A DNA stretch of 64,000 nucleotides from CAUZIZ01 sp965222655 (GTDB lineage: Bacteria > Acidobacteriota > UBA6911 > RPQK01 > JAJDTT01): NCBI GenBank assembly GCA_965222655.1, contig CBDCUP010000018.1, positions 682,001 to 746,000 of the forward strand, read 5' to 3'. Under the pieces are notes generated by a model that had not been told where the DNA came from, searched no databases, and saw nothing but the letters and a program-made list of their open reading frames with translations. Both the position numbers and the translations under genes were made by a program. Each line of letters starts with the position of its first letter. Positions within the stretch are counted from its first letter, which is position 1. Positions 45,853 to 55,260 of the stretch are shown here, piece after piece.

Positions 45853-46550
45853 GGTATTGTCAAGTTCGCCGTGTGGCAGTGACAATCATCAGATGGAATC
45901 TCTATATCGGGGCCACCGCTTTCCGCGTGAAATCATCAGCCGCGCTGTCTGGATCGACCGGTTCACGCTCAGCCTTCGAGATGTCGAGGATCTGCTGGCT
46001 GAACGTGGCGTCATCGTTTCCTATGAAACCATTCGCTGTTGGTGCATCAAGTTCGGACCCCAGTACGCTAAGTCGATTCGAAAGAGGCAAGGTCGGCTGG
46101 GTGACATCTGGCATGTTGATGAGTTGTTCGTGAGGATTCAAGGAAGGCAGGTCTACCTATGGCGAGCCGTTGATCAAGATGGCGATGTTCTAGACATTCT
46201 GGTGACTAAGCGTCAGGATAGACAAGCCGCTAAACGGTGCTTCCGCAAGGTAGAACCGGTCAGTATGAGAATGGCCGGGCTGAAGTTTCGCACCAACACA
46301 CCCGAGAACAAGAGAGGCAGATGAGAGGGTTCAAATCGATCGAGCAGGCTCAACGATTCCTCTCTGTCCACGGTCCTGTTCAGAATCTGTTCCGGGTAGG
46401 TCGGAACCATCTAAGGGCAGTTCATCAGCGCCTGCTTCGCAACCGCGCTTTTGCCGCCTGGAGGGAGGCGACGTGCGTCCGCTGAGGAGGAGCAAGGCTG
46501 GAATATATTCCGGCTCGGAAGCGTCTGGCCAACATCAACCTGACAGCGCC
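45853..46550 (+). mobile_element. IS6-family element, internally deleted
   Basis: The left end GGTATTGTCAAGTT and right end ...CTGACAGCGCC match those of the complete copy at 55786-56583. The element is about 100 bp shorter because of a deletion in the transposase. Confidence 0.75.
45893..46485 (+). pseudogene. IS6-family transposase with internal deletion
   Basis: Starting MESLYRGHRFPREIISRAVW, it follows the intact copy (55851-56543) closely through IWHVDELFVRIQGRQVYLWR (first catalytic Asp) up to FRKVE. About 35 residues are then missing (the LITDK segment with the second Asp). The sequence resumes in another frame as GQYENGRAEVSHQHTREQER (catalytic Glu), then MRGFKSIEQAQRFLSVHGPV to the end. 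Loss of the second Asp and a frameshift make it inactive. Confidence 0.85.
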
Positions 46551-46655
46551 TCCGAAGGGAAAAGGGTAAAGGCAAAGTCAAGCTGGCGGATGCAGGAGTG
46601 GGGGAGAAGTTTTTCCCTGAACGATCCAGCCCGCCGCGAGCGCGAGGAGGACTCA

Positions 46656-47060
46656 ATGGTCAAGGGCATGTGGAATTACGCCGTCAAGACAGACGACCTG
46701 GAGAAAAGTACCCGTTTCTACCGGGAGTGTCTCGGAGCTGAGCTCAGAATCAGCAGCGAGGTCCTGGGATGCACCTACAACCTGATCCGCGTAGGGGAAA
46801 CTCGTTTGATCCTCTTCGACAAGGCTCCCTATGAAGAGCTACTGGGAATCGAGCTTCCCATTGGTTTCCTCCACGTGGTCTATGAGGTCGACGACTTCGA
46901 GGCCCAGATCCGGATCTTGCGTGAATCGAGCGTCCAGTTCCTGATGGGACCCCAGGTCGTGGAAGGAGAATTCGGGGTTCGAAAGTTCGCCTTCTTCGAA
47001 GCTCCAGGTGGCGTCAGGACGGAGGTCATGCAGATCCTGGAAGACACCGGCAAGGCGTGA
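46656..47060 (+). CDS. VOC-superfamily protein
   Basis: This 134-residue glyoxalase-fold protein has an ATG at 46656 preceded by GAGGAGG at five bases, the best start in this frame. MWNYAVKTDDLEKSTRFYRE is the usual first strand-helix; LIRVGETRLILFD, GFLHVVYEVDDFEAQIRILR and FFEAPGGVRTEVMQ follow. The first metal His is replaced (WNYAV), so metal binding may be lost or altered. It forms a pair with the next gene 25 bases downstream; the two may heterodimerise or act in sequence. Substrate unknown. Confidence 0.85.
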   Translation: MVKGMWNYAVKTDDLEKSTRFYRECLGAELRISSEVLGCTYNLIRVGETRLILFDKAPYEELLGIELPIGFLHVVYEVDDFEAQIRILRESSVQFLMGPQVVEGEFGVRKFAFFEAPGGVRTEVMQILEDTGKA

Positions 47061-47085
47061 AGGCTCGGCCAAGGAGGAGAATCCA

Positions 47086-47538
47086 ATGAGCGTGGTAGGA
47101 ATCCATCATGTGACCCTCCTGGTGCAGGACGGGGCAAAGGCAGCTTGGTTCTACGGGGAAGTCCTGGGCTTTGCTCCGAAGCCCCGTCCCCGCTTCAATT
47201 TCCCGGGACTCTTCTACGCTTGCGGAGATCAGGAGCTGCACTTGATCGTCTCTGCGCGGCCTCTCCTGCAGGAGGATCTGTTCATCGATGTGGGTGAGAC
47301 GGGCCTTCGGAGCTTTCGCCATATTCACCGGCATGCCGCCTTCCTGGTGGAGAACTTCGCTGAGACCGGGGCGCGGTTGAAGGATCACGGAATCGAGATT
47401 CTCTTCAGTGAGGAATCGCCTCCCCCTGACGGCTTGTCCCAGAACCTCATGGCCGGCTGGAGGGAAATGTACGGAGCGGTTCCCATTTTCGTGTACGATC
47501 CCTCCCACAACCTACTGGAGATCGTCCCCAAGGTGTAG
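47086..47538 (+). CDS. VOC-superfamily protein (glyoxalase/dioxygenase-like)
   Basis: This 150-residue protein has an ATG at 47086 after AAGGAGGAG. Metal ligands look complete: H in GIHHVTLLVQDG, E/H in CGDQELHLIV, H in HRHAAFLVENF and E in DPSHNLLEIVPKV. The layout resembles glyoxalase I-like or extradiol dioxygenase-like single-domain members. It is co-directional with the VOC gene just upstream, suggesting an operon of two VOC proteins. The reaction cannot be decided from sequence. Confidence 0.87.
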   Translation: MSVVGIHHVTLLVQDGAKAAWFYGEVLGFAPKPRPRFNFPGLFYACGDQELHLIVSARPLLQEDLFIDVGETGLRSFRHIHRHAAFLVENFAETGARLKDHGIEILFSEESPPPDGLSQNLMAGWREMYGAVPIFVYDPSHNLLEIVPKV

Positions 47539-47587
47539 CAAGGAGGGCGGAGCCCCTGCATCGGACGTCGGTCGACGGGAGGCTTTT

Positions 47588-47771
47588 CTAGCCCGGACAA
47601 TTCATACGTTTTCGTAGCGAGGCGGCGAAAGCGCCGTTCCTGACAAGGCTTGCGACCGAGGCCTCCGCAGGCGTACTCGTGCAGTACGTCGAGGAGGCCG
47701 ACCGAGCGTAACGCAGTCAGGGCGGATGATTGCGCCGCCGCAGTAGAAAACTCATGAATTGTTCGGGCTAG
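47588..47771 (-). mobile_element. 184-bp MITE related to 45434
   Basis: The ends CTAGCCCGGACAATTCAT and CTAGCCCGAACAATTCAT form an inverted repeat with one mismatch. The core GTACTCGTGCAGTACGTCGA is shared in inverted orientation with the MITE at 45434. It covers the last bases of the hypothetical gene 47768-48394. Confidence 0.75.
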
Positions 47772-48394
47772 GGCTTCGGGACGGAGCGCTCTTCCGTCAG
47801 CGCCTGGTCGAGTCGGTCAAGTAGTGCTTTGATTTTTTCTCTGATCGGCGGATAGACATCTTGACTGATGGCGGCCCCTATGGTGCCTGCTGCAAGGAGC
47901 GAGAGCAGCTTTCTGGTCCGATCGACGAGCAGCCTCCAGCGGCGGACCTCGTCTTCATCCAAGGGCCGCGGAAGTCGCCTCATTTCATCGATCCTTCCTA
48001 TTATCTTGCTCCCAATCTCGGCGGCTACCTCGCGATCCTCGATTGCCTGCTCCCGGAGCGCCTTGACATCACGTTCCAATCCCTCAAGTTTGGCTTCGAA
48101 AGAGGCCGAACCAGCCTCATACTGGGGCGACCCAACCAGGCTTTTGACATCGAATGGGGCACTCTCGATGAGATCCTGATATGGTCTTGGGTGTACCGGG
48201 TTGTCTGGCTGAGCAGGCTGCCCCCAGGCGGGTTTGGGTCGAGGTGGCCCTGGTATCCACCAAGACCTAACCAATTGGTATGCCCCGCCCAGGGTAATCG
48301 TGGCCACTCCGGCAATCGCACTCTTCCGGGACAGCACCAGCGAAGACTTGGGCTTTGACGTGTCTAGACTCTGTTTCCGTCCCTGCTCTGGCAT
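47768..48394 (-). CDS. hypothetical membrane-anchored coiled-coil protein
   Basis: This 208-residue protein is not recognised. A short basic N-terminus is followed by a hydrophobic segment (SAIAGVATITLGGAYQLV, about residues 24-42), a proline-rich linker, then a charged helix likely to be coiled coil (EAKLEGLERDVKALREQAIE, residues about 97-135). A second hydrophobic patch (LLSLLAAGTIGAAI) comes near residue 160. The stop codon lies at the edge of the MITE at 47588, so the native C-terminus may have been altered. The gene is flanked by two MITEs, one about 15 bp upstream of its start. Confidence 0.55.
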   Translation of the reverse strand: MPEQGRKQSLDTSKPKSSLVLSRKSAIAGVATITLGGAYQLVRSWWIPGPPRPKPAWGQPAQPDNPVHPRPYQDLIESAPFDVKSLVGSPQYEAGSASFEAKLEGLERDVKALREQAIEDREVAAEIGSKIIGRIDEMRRLPRPLDEDEVRRWRLLVDRTRKLLSLLAAGTIGAAISQDVYPPIREKIKALLDRLDQALTEERSVPKP

Positions 48395-48409
48395 GTGTCC
48401 CCCTTTCTT

Positions 48410-48525
48410 AACAGTCTCGGAATTTCAATCAAGTGAGCTGTTCTCTGAGACCGCCCTTTCGTCACAGCCGGGGTGTCCCGAAACAGCCTTTTACGGCCTT
48501 GGCCGTCGGCACGAAGTGCCTACTT
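48410..48525 (-). mobile_element. 116-bp MITE derived from the IS91-type element
   Basis: It is identical in sequence to 35252-35367, with the same CTT flank on the left and TAAAAGGC on the right. It lies between the divergent hypothetical gene and the isomerase operon, so it could affect either promoter. Confidence 0.85.
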
Positions 48526-48696
48526 AAAAGGCTACGCCATGAGGGAGATCGAGACAACGAAGATTGCCCGGCCTGAAATGCACGTCGTTCTGAAATCCCT
48601 TTGAAGGGTAGGTATACTTGGGCTCAGTGTTATCAGTGCTCCTGCCGGCGCGGACGATCACTTCGTCCCGCTCGTTGTGAAGTGGAAACTAGGACT

Positions 48697-49572
48697 TTGA
48701 CTTCGATCAACGATCTCAAGATTGGTTTTCTTCCCCGCGAGGGATTCGAGGAGTGGTCTCCGGAGGATATCTGCCGGGAGCTTTCCGGCATCGGCTACAG
48801 GGCGGTCGAGTGGAGTCGGCTGCACTTCAAACCCAGAGAGATGTCTCCTGCCGACCTCAAGAGGCTCGTCACCGTCGCGGGCGACTTCGGCATGATCGTC
48901 AGCAATATCTTCGTTGCCCTCGATTACATCACCAAGGATGACAAACTCACCAGAAACAACATCGAATTGACGAAGGAGTGCATCGAAGCAGCGGCCGACA
49001 TCGGTGTTCACGTTATCAACTGCCACCCGGGACCTCAGCGCTGGATGCCGAATCACGTCCGCATTCCCCAGGATATGTCCGAAAGCACCGCCTGGCAGAT
49101 GGCGTTCGACGCGTTTGATCAGATCGTTCCCGTCGCCGAGAAGCACGAGGTGTATCTGGCAGTCGAGGGGGTCTGGGGCATGGTGACTCACGACTACTAC
49201 AGCACTCTCCCGCTGATCAATCGGTACGACAGCGAATACATCGCCATTACCATGGATCCGTCGCACGGCAATCTCTGGCGCAATGATATCCCGTGGGTAG
49301 TCCGGCAATGGGGTCAGCGCATCAAGCACGCCCACCTGAAGGATTCCGTTGGCCTCCCTGGATACGACGGGGATTCCTTCATTTTTCCGCTGCTCGGCGA
49401 GGGGCAGATCGACTGGAAGGCGTACTTCGCCGCCATGGACAGCGTAGGCTACGACGGCGCCTACATTGTCGAATTCGAATCCTTCTTCTACTGGGAGAAA
49501 GTGCTCAAGAAAGACATGCTTGCGGCCGCCAGGATCTCCCGGGACTGTGTCGAGGCTCTCCTCACTGACTGA
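48697..49572 (+). CDS. sugar phosphate isomerase/epimerase-like TIM-barrel protein
   Basis: This 291-residue xylose isomerase-like (AP endonuclease 2 fold) protein has KIGFLPREGFEEWSPEDICR, GYRAVEWSRLHF, HVINCHPGPQRW, EVYLAVEGVWGM (Glu ligand), YIAITMDPSHGNLW (Asp/His), IKHAHLKDSVG (His) and GAYIVEFESFFY (Glu). These ligand positions match metal-dependent epimerases. The start is uncertain: TTG 48697 or GTG 48682, as no ATG is suitably placed. The next gene, 34 bases downstream, has the same fold, so the pair probably acts on one sugar or inositol derivative. The MITE at 48410 is just upstream. Confidence 0.85.
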   Translation: MTSINDLKIGFLPREGFEEWSPEDICRELSGIGYRAVEWSRLHFKPREMSPADLKRLVTVAGDFGMIVSNIFVALDYITKDDKLTRNNIELTKECIEAAADIGVHVINCHPGPQRWMPNHVRIPQDMSESTAWQMAFDAFDQIVPVAEKHEVYLAVEGVWGMVTHDYYSTLPLINRYDSEYIAITMDPSHGNLWRNDIPWVVRQWGQRIKHAHLKDSVGLPGYDGDSFIFPLLGEGQIDWKAYFAAMDSVGYDGAYIVEFESFFYWEKVLKKDMLAAARISRDCVEALLTD

Positions 49573-49606
49573 GTTTACAGGAGTTCATTCAACAAGGAGC
49601 AGACCG

Positions 49607-50425
49607 ATGATCGTCACGATGCACGGCATGAGCACGATGCACTGTAACTGCGCCACGGAGGTCCGCCTTGCCGCTGAGACGGGTTACCAGGGTATCGAGC
49701 TTTTCGAGAGCAAACTGACGCGCTACCTGGCGCAGTCTACCGCTCAGGACCTCAAGACGCTCCTCGACAGATACGGCATCGAGGCGCGCTGCATCAACGC
49801 ACTGGCGCGGGTGGAGAGAATCGGCGCCGAACGAGACGACCTGCTGAGGGAGTGTGAAGCCCTCTGCGCTGCCGCGGAAGCTATCGAGTGCCCGGTCATC
49901 CAGCTGGTGCCCGTCGAGGGTCTCCAGCACCTCCCGTACGAGGAGAGCTTCGAGCTCACGTGCAAGAACATCAGCGCCCTCGCCGATATCGGGGCCCGTC
50001 ATCATGTGAAGTTTCAGCTTGAGGTCGTCGCCTGGGCCCCGATCCACTCGCTCCGACAGGGCCTTGACGTCATCGAGAGGGTCGATAAGGACAACGTCGG
50101 CATGGTCATCGACTTCTGGCACCTTTGGGCGGGCGAGGAGACGACTCCCGACGAAGTCGCCAAGCTCGACAAGAATACGATTCATGGCGTACATTTCTGC
50201 GACGGCGTGAAGATTCCCAAGGACCGCAAGTGGGAAGAGACCGAGTGCCGCAGCTATCTACCGGGCGAGGGCAACATTCCGCTCGAGGAGTGGTGTGCTG
50301 CGGTCAAGGCGACCGGATTCGAAGGCACCTGGTCGTCGGAGCTTGTCAGTCCCAGGCACTGGGAGTGGGACCTGTGGGAAGTCGCGCGCGAAGCGCGACG
50401 GTTGATGCTGGAGTATGGTAGCTAG
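49607..50425 (+). CDS. sugar phosphate isomerase/epimerase-like TIM-barrel protein
   Basis: This 272-residue protein has an ATG at 49607 after AAGGAG. Xylose isomerase-like motifs: ETGYQGIELFESKL, CPVIQLVPVEGL, HVKFQLEVVAWAPI (Glu), VGMVIDFWHLWAGEE (Asp/His), IHGVHFCDGVKIPKDR (His) and TWSSELVSPRHWEWD (Glu). Resembles IolE/IolI or hydroxypyruvate isomerase relatives, but no single function is certain. It is the second gene of a two-gene operon with another member of the same fold. Confidence 0.87.
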   Translation: MIVTMHGMSTMHCNCATEVRLAAETGYQGIELFESKLTRYLAQSTAQDLKTLLDRYGIEARCINALARVERIGAERDDLLRECEALCAAAEAIECPVIQLVPVEGLQHLPYEESFELTCKNISALADIGARHHVKFQLEVVAWAPIHSLRQGLDVIERVDKDNVGMVIDFWHLWAGEETTPDEVAKLDKNTIHGVHFCDGVKIPKDRKWEETECRSYLPGEGNIPLEEWCAAVKATGFEGTWSSELVSPRHWEWDLWEVAREARRLMLEYGS

Positions 50426-51272
50426 GGGTGCTCCGGTGAGGCCGACGCTACCAATCAGGTGATAGAGAATCGCCGCTTCTGTGGGCGGCAGAGATTCGTT
50501 CTGTGGACTTCCCTAGAAGCCAAATGGACGATCCCCCCCATTCCACTGATCGTCCTGAAGGGTCATCGACTCCGGACTACCTGATTTCGGCGGTGACCTC
50601 TGTTTTCCCGATCTCTCCAGCTGAGTCTTGAGGCCTGGCAGAGAGCGGGTCTCGAGGGCATGGCCCGCGGTATGGAGCTGGGCCGGATCCGGGGACTCGA
50701 CCCTTACATCAGCCGCAGATCAGCACTTTTCCTGACTGTCCCATTTCCCGTCGCTCCGCAAAAACCCAGCCTACAAGGCCCGGAGATCGAAACAGCCGGC
50801 AAGCTTTAGTGGGACATAGCGGGACAAGTACGGCTGTCTTGACACCCCCGGTACCCCCTCGAATTGGGGGTGCTTATGGAAAGCGATTACTGGGGCTGGG
50901 TGCACACACATAAGGTGTGATTGTCTGGACCCGATCTTACAGAACAGCGTCCGATCTGATCGAAATCGAATGGCCGCTCTAAAAGCGGACATTCGAATTT
51001 TCCCCTTGAAATGTCGAATGAACTACTGCAAACGGCCAGAAGCTGCCGTCAATCTTTGAGAGACCAGGTCCCGTCTGATCACAAACCCGAGCGTCTCTCC
51101 GACTATGCAGCTTACGCCGGTCGATCGCCAGCGTCAGACAGGGCACCCGGTTAAGTCGCTCACCAACTGAAGGATAGATAGAGATTCCTCGGCGCTGGAC
51201 TCTACTGTGCTAACGTTTTGAAAAAATCCTTTGCAACTTGAATTTCTTTGAGAAGTTCTCGCCGATTATTCA
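50426..51272. other. intergenic; dispersed repeat inside
   Basis: A short coding-like remnant (WQRAGLEGMARGMELGRIRG) occurs at about 50632-50700 with no family match. A dispersed palindromic repeat covers about 50930-51050. Nothing else recognised. Confidence 0.4.
50930..51050 (+). repeat. dispersed palindromic repeat, long copy
   Basis: GACCCGATCTTACAGAACAG, GAATGGCCGCTCTAAAAGCG, GACATTCGAATTTTCCCCTT and GAATGAACTACTGCAAACGG. It has the full order of arms as in 19605 and 59436. Confidence 0.75.
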
Positions 51273-51683
51273 TTAAGGTATCCCTTGGGACCGCATCAAA
51301 ATTGCGAGATGCTCCATATTATTCTGCGCGAGCACCGCTTCGACATCTTCCAATCTGGCCAACCAGGTTTGCGCAATCTTTCTGGATCGGGCGCTTTTCT
51401 CAATACCTGGGCGGTTCTTTAGGGTGACGTATATCGGGGCGGAATGCACGTTACTCGTTGGCTTCATCGAACTAAATTGCAAAGGAGTCGCAATCGTATT
51501 CTCTTTGAGCCTTGCCCCATAGCTACGCAAGGCGAACCAGGAGGATTCATTCACAACAGGACTGACGGTAAATTCGATTTGTGCTGCGCCCTTGACGCGG
51601 GAAAAGCGCCCGACCACATTCCCGTTTTTTCCGATCAAGCGGCTGGAGAGGTGCCTCCATATGAGAAATAGTGTTTGCTCCAA
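51273..51683 (-). CDS. hypothetical protein
   Basis: This 136-residue frame is not recognised. The sequence (FSRVKGAAQIEFTVSPVVNE, HSAPIYVTLKNRPGIEKSAR, ARLEDVEAVLAQNNMEHLAI) has normal amino acid balance and could be a real small protein or the C-terminal part of one. Codon use is less GC-rich than its neighbours, suggesting acquisition from elsewhere. No clear signal or membrane segment, and no operon partner. Confidence 0.4.
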   Translation of the reverse strand: MEQTLFLIWRHLSSRLIGKNGNVVGRFSRVKGAAQIEFTVSPVVNESSWFALRSYGARLKENTIATPLQFSSMKPTSNVHSAPIYVTLKNRPGIEKSARSRKIAQTWLARLEDVEAVLAQNNMEHLAILMRSQGIP

Positions 51684-51792
51684 TGGGGGAAGGTTGATAG
51701 GTTGTGATCATTCCTCACGGGGAGGCCAGAGGAACTCGGATCCGAAAATTGAGATGAGGAATGTCGGCTTGCTGCTGCCTCTTTCCCGAACC

Positions 51793-53700
51793 ATGCAAAA
51801 GATGCTCCTCGCCACCGCCGTCAGCCTGTGCATGGCGCTGCGCCCGGCCACCGCCGCCGATCTCGAGCCGCTGCGCTACAACAATCCTGGGCTGGTCGTT
51901 GATCTGGGTGTTGGGCTGTGGGCGTGGCCGATCCCGATGGATTTCGATTCCGACGGCGACAACGACCTGATCGTGTCGTGTCCCGACATACCGTACAACG
52001 GCACGTATTTTTTCGAGAACACGGCCGGTGCGAAGACGCTGCCGGTGCTCGAATCGGCGGTCCGCATTGGCGACGGGTATAAGAATATCCGAGTGTCGTT
52101 TGTGAACGGTGAGCCGCGCGTGCTTACACCGGCCCGAGAATTCCGGGATTTCCGCGAACGACGCTTCACCGATGAAGTCAGTCTCTCGCTGCCCGCCAAC
52201 GTTCACACCAGGGGGCACAGGATTCGTGCCAATCAGTGGCACTACGTGGATTTCGACGCCGACGAAATTCTCGATATAGTGATCGGAGTCGGCGACTGGC
52301 ACGACTACGGATGGGACGACGCCTGGAATGAGCGGGGTGAATGGACGAACGGGCCCTTGCGCGGATTTGTCTATCTGGCACACAACGCAGGCACCAACCA
52401 CGCTCCGCACTATGAAACTCCGGTTCGGCTCACCGCACAGGGGAAAGTCATCGAGACGTTTGGCTGGCCGTCTCCCAACTTCGCCGACTTTGACGGCGAC
52501 GGAGATCTCGATTTGTTGTGCGGTGAGTTTCTGGACAAATTCATGTACTTCGAAAACGTAGGCTCAGCGACCGAACCGTGGTACACCGCCGGCAGGCAAC
52601 TGATGCACGAGGGTCGCCCGCTTCAGATGGACCTCCAGATGATCGTCCCGTCGGCAATTGACTGGGACCAGGACGGCGACATCGATCTGATCGTGGGCGA
52701 CGAAGACGGGCGAGTGGCACTGGTCCAACACACCGGCAAGATTGAAAACGGGATGCCACGGTTTCTTCCGCCACAGTATTTCCGGCAGCAGGCCGATCTT
52801 CTGAAGTTTGGTGCGCTGGCGACTCCGTACTGCCACGACTGGGACGACGACGGCGACCAGGACATCCTCTGCGGCAACACGGCCGGTTACATCGGGTTGT
52901 TTGAAAACCTCGGTGGCAGCCCGGTCCGCTGGGCCGCCCCCGAACTGCTCAGAGCCGACGGCCAACCGATCCGCATTCAGGCCGGACCGAACGGCTCGAT
53001 CCAGGGACCATGCGAAGCAAAATGGGGCTACACAACGATCAGCGTCGCCGACTGGGATCACGACGGGCGTCCCGATGTCATCGCCAATTCGATCTGGGGT
53101 AGGGTCGTCTGGTATCGCAACACGGGAACGCGAACCAGCCCCGAATTGCAGGCCGTCCGTCCGATCACTGTCGACTGGCCGTCCGCGACTCCCAAACCAG
53201 CGTGGACATGGTGGGGCCCGGAAGGAAAGCAGCTCGTGACCCAATGGCGAACGACGCCGCAGGTTGTCGACTGGAACGGTGACGGACTCAACGACCTGGT
53301 GATGCTCGACCACGAAGGCTACCTTGCTCTGTTCCCTCGAAGTCGTTCCGGCTCCACATTTCGGTTGCTGCCCGGTCAACGCATCTTCGTCGACGAAACT
53401 GGGGCTCTGCACAGGCTCAACGCACGCGTTGCCGGCAAAAGCGGTCGTCGCAAGATCCATGTTGTGGACTGGGATGGCGACGGCCGCCTGGATCTGCTGG
53501 TCAACAGCGAGAACAGCGACTTCTACCGCAACCTGGCAGCGCACAATGGCCGGGTGGTCCTGAGCAATACGGGCCCCATCGCGAAACGAAATGTGTCCGG
53601 GCACACCAGCAGCCCGACAAGCTGCGATTTCAACTCGAATAGCGTCCCCGATCTGCTCGTCGGAGGCGAAGACGGCCACCTTTATTACCTGACTCGCTGA
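51793..53700 (+). CDS. secreted FG-GAP/VCBS repeat propeller protein
   Basis: This protein of about 635 residues starts at ATG 51793 and has a signal peptide (MLLATAVSLCMALRPATAAD). Calcium-loop repeats D-x-D-x-D-G-x-x-D run through it: DFDSDGDND, DFDADEILD, DFDGDGDLD, DWDQDGDID, DWDDDGDQD, DWDHDGRPD, DWNGDGLND, DWDGDGRLD and a last DFNSNSVPD, giving a beta-propeller of about seven blades. Interblade text such as YFENTAG and VQHTGKIENG is typical of bacterial FG-GAP proteins. Likely exported and calcium-stabilised, for binding polymers or surfaces; no catalytic domain is visible. An upstream in-frame ATG at 51754 is possible. Confidence 0.87.
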   Translation: MQKMLLATAVSLCMALRPATAADLEPLRYNNPGLVVDLGVGLWAWPIPMDFDSDGDNDLIVSCPDIPYNGTYFFENTAGAKTLPVLESAVRIGDGYKNIRVSFVNGEPRVLTPAREFRDFRERRFTDEVSLSLPANVHTRGHRIRANQWHYVDFDADEILDIVIGVGDWHDYGWDDAWNERGEWTNGPLRGFVYLAHNAGTNHAPHYETPVRLTAQGKVIETFGWPSPNFADFDGDGDLDLLCGEFLDKFMYFENVGSATEPWYTAGRQLMHEGRPLQMDLQMIVPSAIDWDQDGDIDLIVGDEDGRVALVQHTGKIENGMPRFLPPQYFRQQADLLKFGALATPYCHDWDDDGDQDILCGNTAGYIGLFENLGGSPVRWAAPELLRADGQPIRIQAGPNGSIQGPCEAKWGYTTISVADWDHDGRPDVIANSIWGRVVWYRNTGTRTSPELQAVRPITVDWPSATPKPAWTWWGPEGKQLVTQWRTTPQVVDWNGDGLNDLVMLDHEGYLALFPRSRSGSTFRLLPGQRIFVDETGALHRLNARVAGKSGRRKIHVVDWDGDGRLDLLVNSENSDFYRNLAAHNGRVVLSNTGPIAKRNVSGHTSSPTSCDFNSNSVPDLLVGGEDGHLYYLTR

Positions 53701-53719
53701 GTGGCGACGCCGAAGCGCT

Positions 53720-53861
53720 GGCGGTCCAAGCCTGGCACGGGCCGCGAACGCCGGCACCTGCCGGGCCCGTCATCCCGAGAACATCGCCTTCTACCCGTGT
53801 CTCGAAGACTACTGGGAGGAGTTCAAGGAGGCGTATCCCTACTTCTACGAAAGGGACTAAA
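53720..53861 (+). pseudogene. IS91-family transposase, N-terminal fragment
   Basis: RHPENIAFYPCLEDYWEEF, then KEAYPYFYERD and a stop. It matches the fragment at 27432 nearly word for word but is even shorter and frameshifted at its start. Its right end cuts into a minus-strand Tat protein gene. Confidence 0.65.
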
Positions 53862-54095
53862 GGGGAGAGCGATCCCGTAACGCCAGGTGTCTCCCTCAGG
53901 CTGGGTCGGTGGAATAGCCACATCGGCGGGTCCCAGTGTCATCTTCAGGGTCCCCGTAGCTGTCGTGTCGGCTGGAGCTGATCCACTGAGGAGGGAGGGT
54001 TCTCCCGGACCACAGGCAATCCCGCCCAGAACCGGCGAGAGTGCCAGGGTCACTCCCGTCATCTGCTGAAACTCCCGTCGGGTCAGTCTCTTCAT
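53862..54095 (-). pseudogene. N-terminal fragment of a Tat-exported protein
   Basis: MKRLTRREFQQMTGVTLALS is a clear twin-arginine signal, followed by a lipobox-like VLGGIACGPG and a threonine-rich segment. GPADVAIPPTQPEGDTWRYG continues until the IS91 fragment replaces the rest. The missing part may have been an oxidoreductase subunit or a solute-binding protein; it cannot be determined. The start has GAGG upstream. Confidence 0.5.
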
Positions 54096-54289
54096 GGTCC
54101 CTCCGATCTCGCAAAGCCAAGCCGCCTTGCGTTGAGCCCAGTGAGTGCGGGATTCCGCACGAAGTGAAAAGCTACGATAAGGTACGAAACAATATTAATC
54201 TTCGCGGGTCTCCGCCAACTCGAAAAGCGATTTCCTATTGACACGCTCGCGCCTATGCTGGTCTCGCCAGTTGTCAATGTCTTCTAGCA

Positions 54290-55084
54290 GGTTACGGCCT
54301 AGAAGTTCTGGCCCCGGATGAAGCCATGCCAAAAGCCCGGAAGTTCGCAGAAGAGGCTCTCGGATTGGACCCAGGGCTTGCCGAAGCGCATGCGGTGATG
54401 GGAATGGTGCGCATGAAGTACGAGTGGGACTTTGCGGGCGCTGAGGAGAGCTTCCTGCGCGCCTTGCAATTGAATCCGAGCTACGCGCAGGCACACTCCT
54501 GGTACAGCATCTATCTCGAGGCTATGGAGCGACGTGAGGAAGCTGTTATCCAGGCAAGGCGCGCCCTGGAGCTCAACCCCATCTCGAAGGGAGCGGCTGC
54601 AAATCTGGCGATGCAGTTGGCCAACGCGGGTAGCTTCGAAGAAGCTTCTGCGGAGATCGCCGAGGCCCTCGAGCTGGATGCCGGATTCTGGGGGGCGCAT
54701 TGGGTGCTCGGCAACCTACATGCGAAGCAGCGAGACTACGCCGAGGCCACGGCTGCGTTCCAAAAAGCGGCCGACTCCTCGGAGCGGAACAGCGTAACCC
54801 TCACTTCGTTGGGCTTCATCCACGCGCTGGCGGGCCGGAGGTCCGAGGCTGAGGCGCTGCTGAGGGAGCTCCAAGACCTTGGAAAAGAAAGGTACCTATC
54901 GCCAGCTTTCATCGCGGGGATCTATGCCGGTCTCGGACAGAAGGACGAGGCGTTTAAGGCGCTCGAAGAAGCGTTCCGCTTTCGTTCGCGCTACCTGGTG
55001 TGGATCAAGGTCGCGCCCGAGTATGAGCAGCTTCGTCCAGATCCGAGGTATCGGGAACTTGTTGCTCGCATCGGACTCCCTTGA
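54290..55084 (+). pseudogene. TPR-repeat region of a larger regulatory protein, 5'-truncated
   Basis: Before the internal ATG at 54326 the frame already reads YGLEVLAPDEAMPKA, so the gene originally continued upstream. At least five TPR units follow (AEEALGLDPGLAEAHAVMGM, LNPSYAQAHSWYSIYLEAME, ALELNPISKGAAANLAMQLA, ALELDAGFWGAHWVLGNL, AFQKAADSS). The tail SRYLVWIKVAPEYEQLRPDP plus RYRELVARIGLP is the usual end of acidobacterial kinase-TPR or winged-helix-TPR receptors. The DNA upstream has no kinase or DNA-binding domain, so only the C-terminal half survives. A translated soluble fragment from the ATG is possible. Confidence 0.7.
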
Positions 55085-55260
55085 GCACATCTGCCAGCCC
55101 CCAGCCTACCCCGATCCATCTGTGACACGACCCCAGGAAAGAAGGGGGGAAGCATACTGTAACGTTTCTTGATTACGGAGGATCTAGATCAACGTCCGGC
55201 CACTCTACCGAAAACGCAGGAGGGAGATCCGTTGGATAGGTTCCCCTTGGATATGAAGTC

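Noticed and set aside
48658..50194. Minus-strand frames of 225 and 201 codons
   Set aside because: They are antisense to the two isomerase-like genes, which have full ligand sets.
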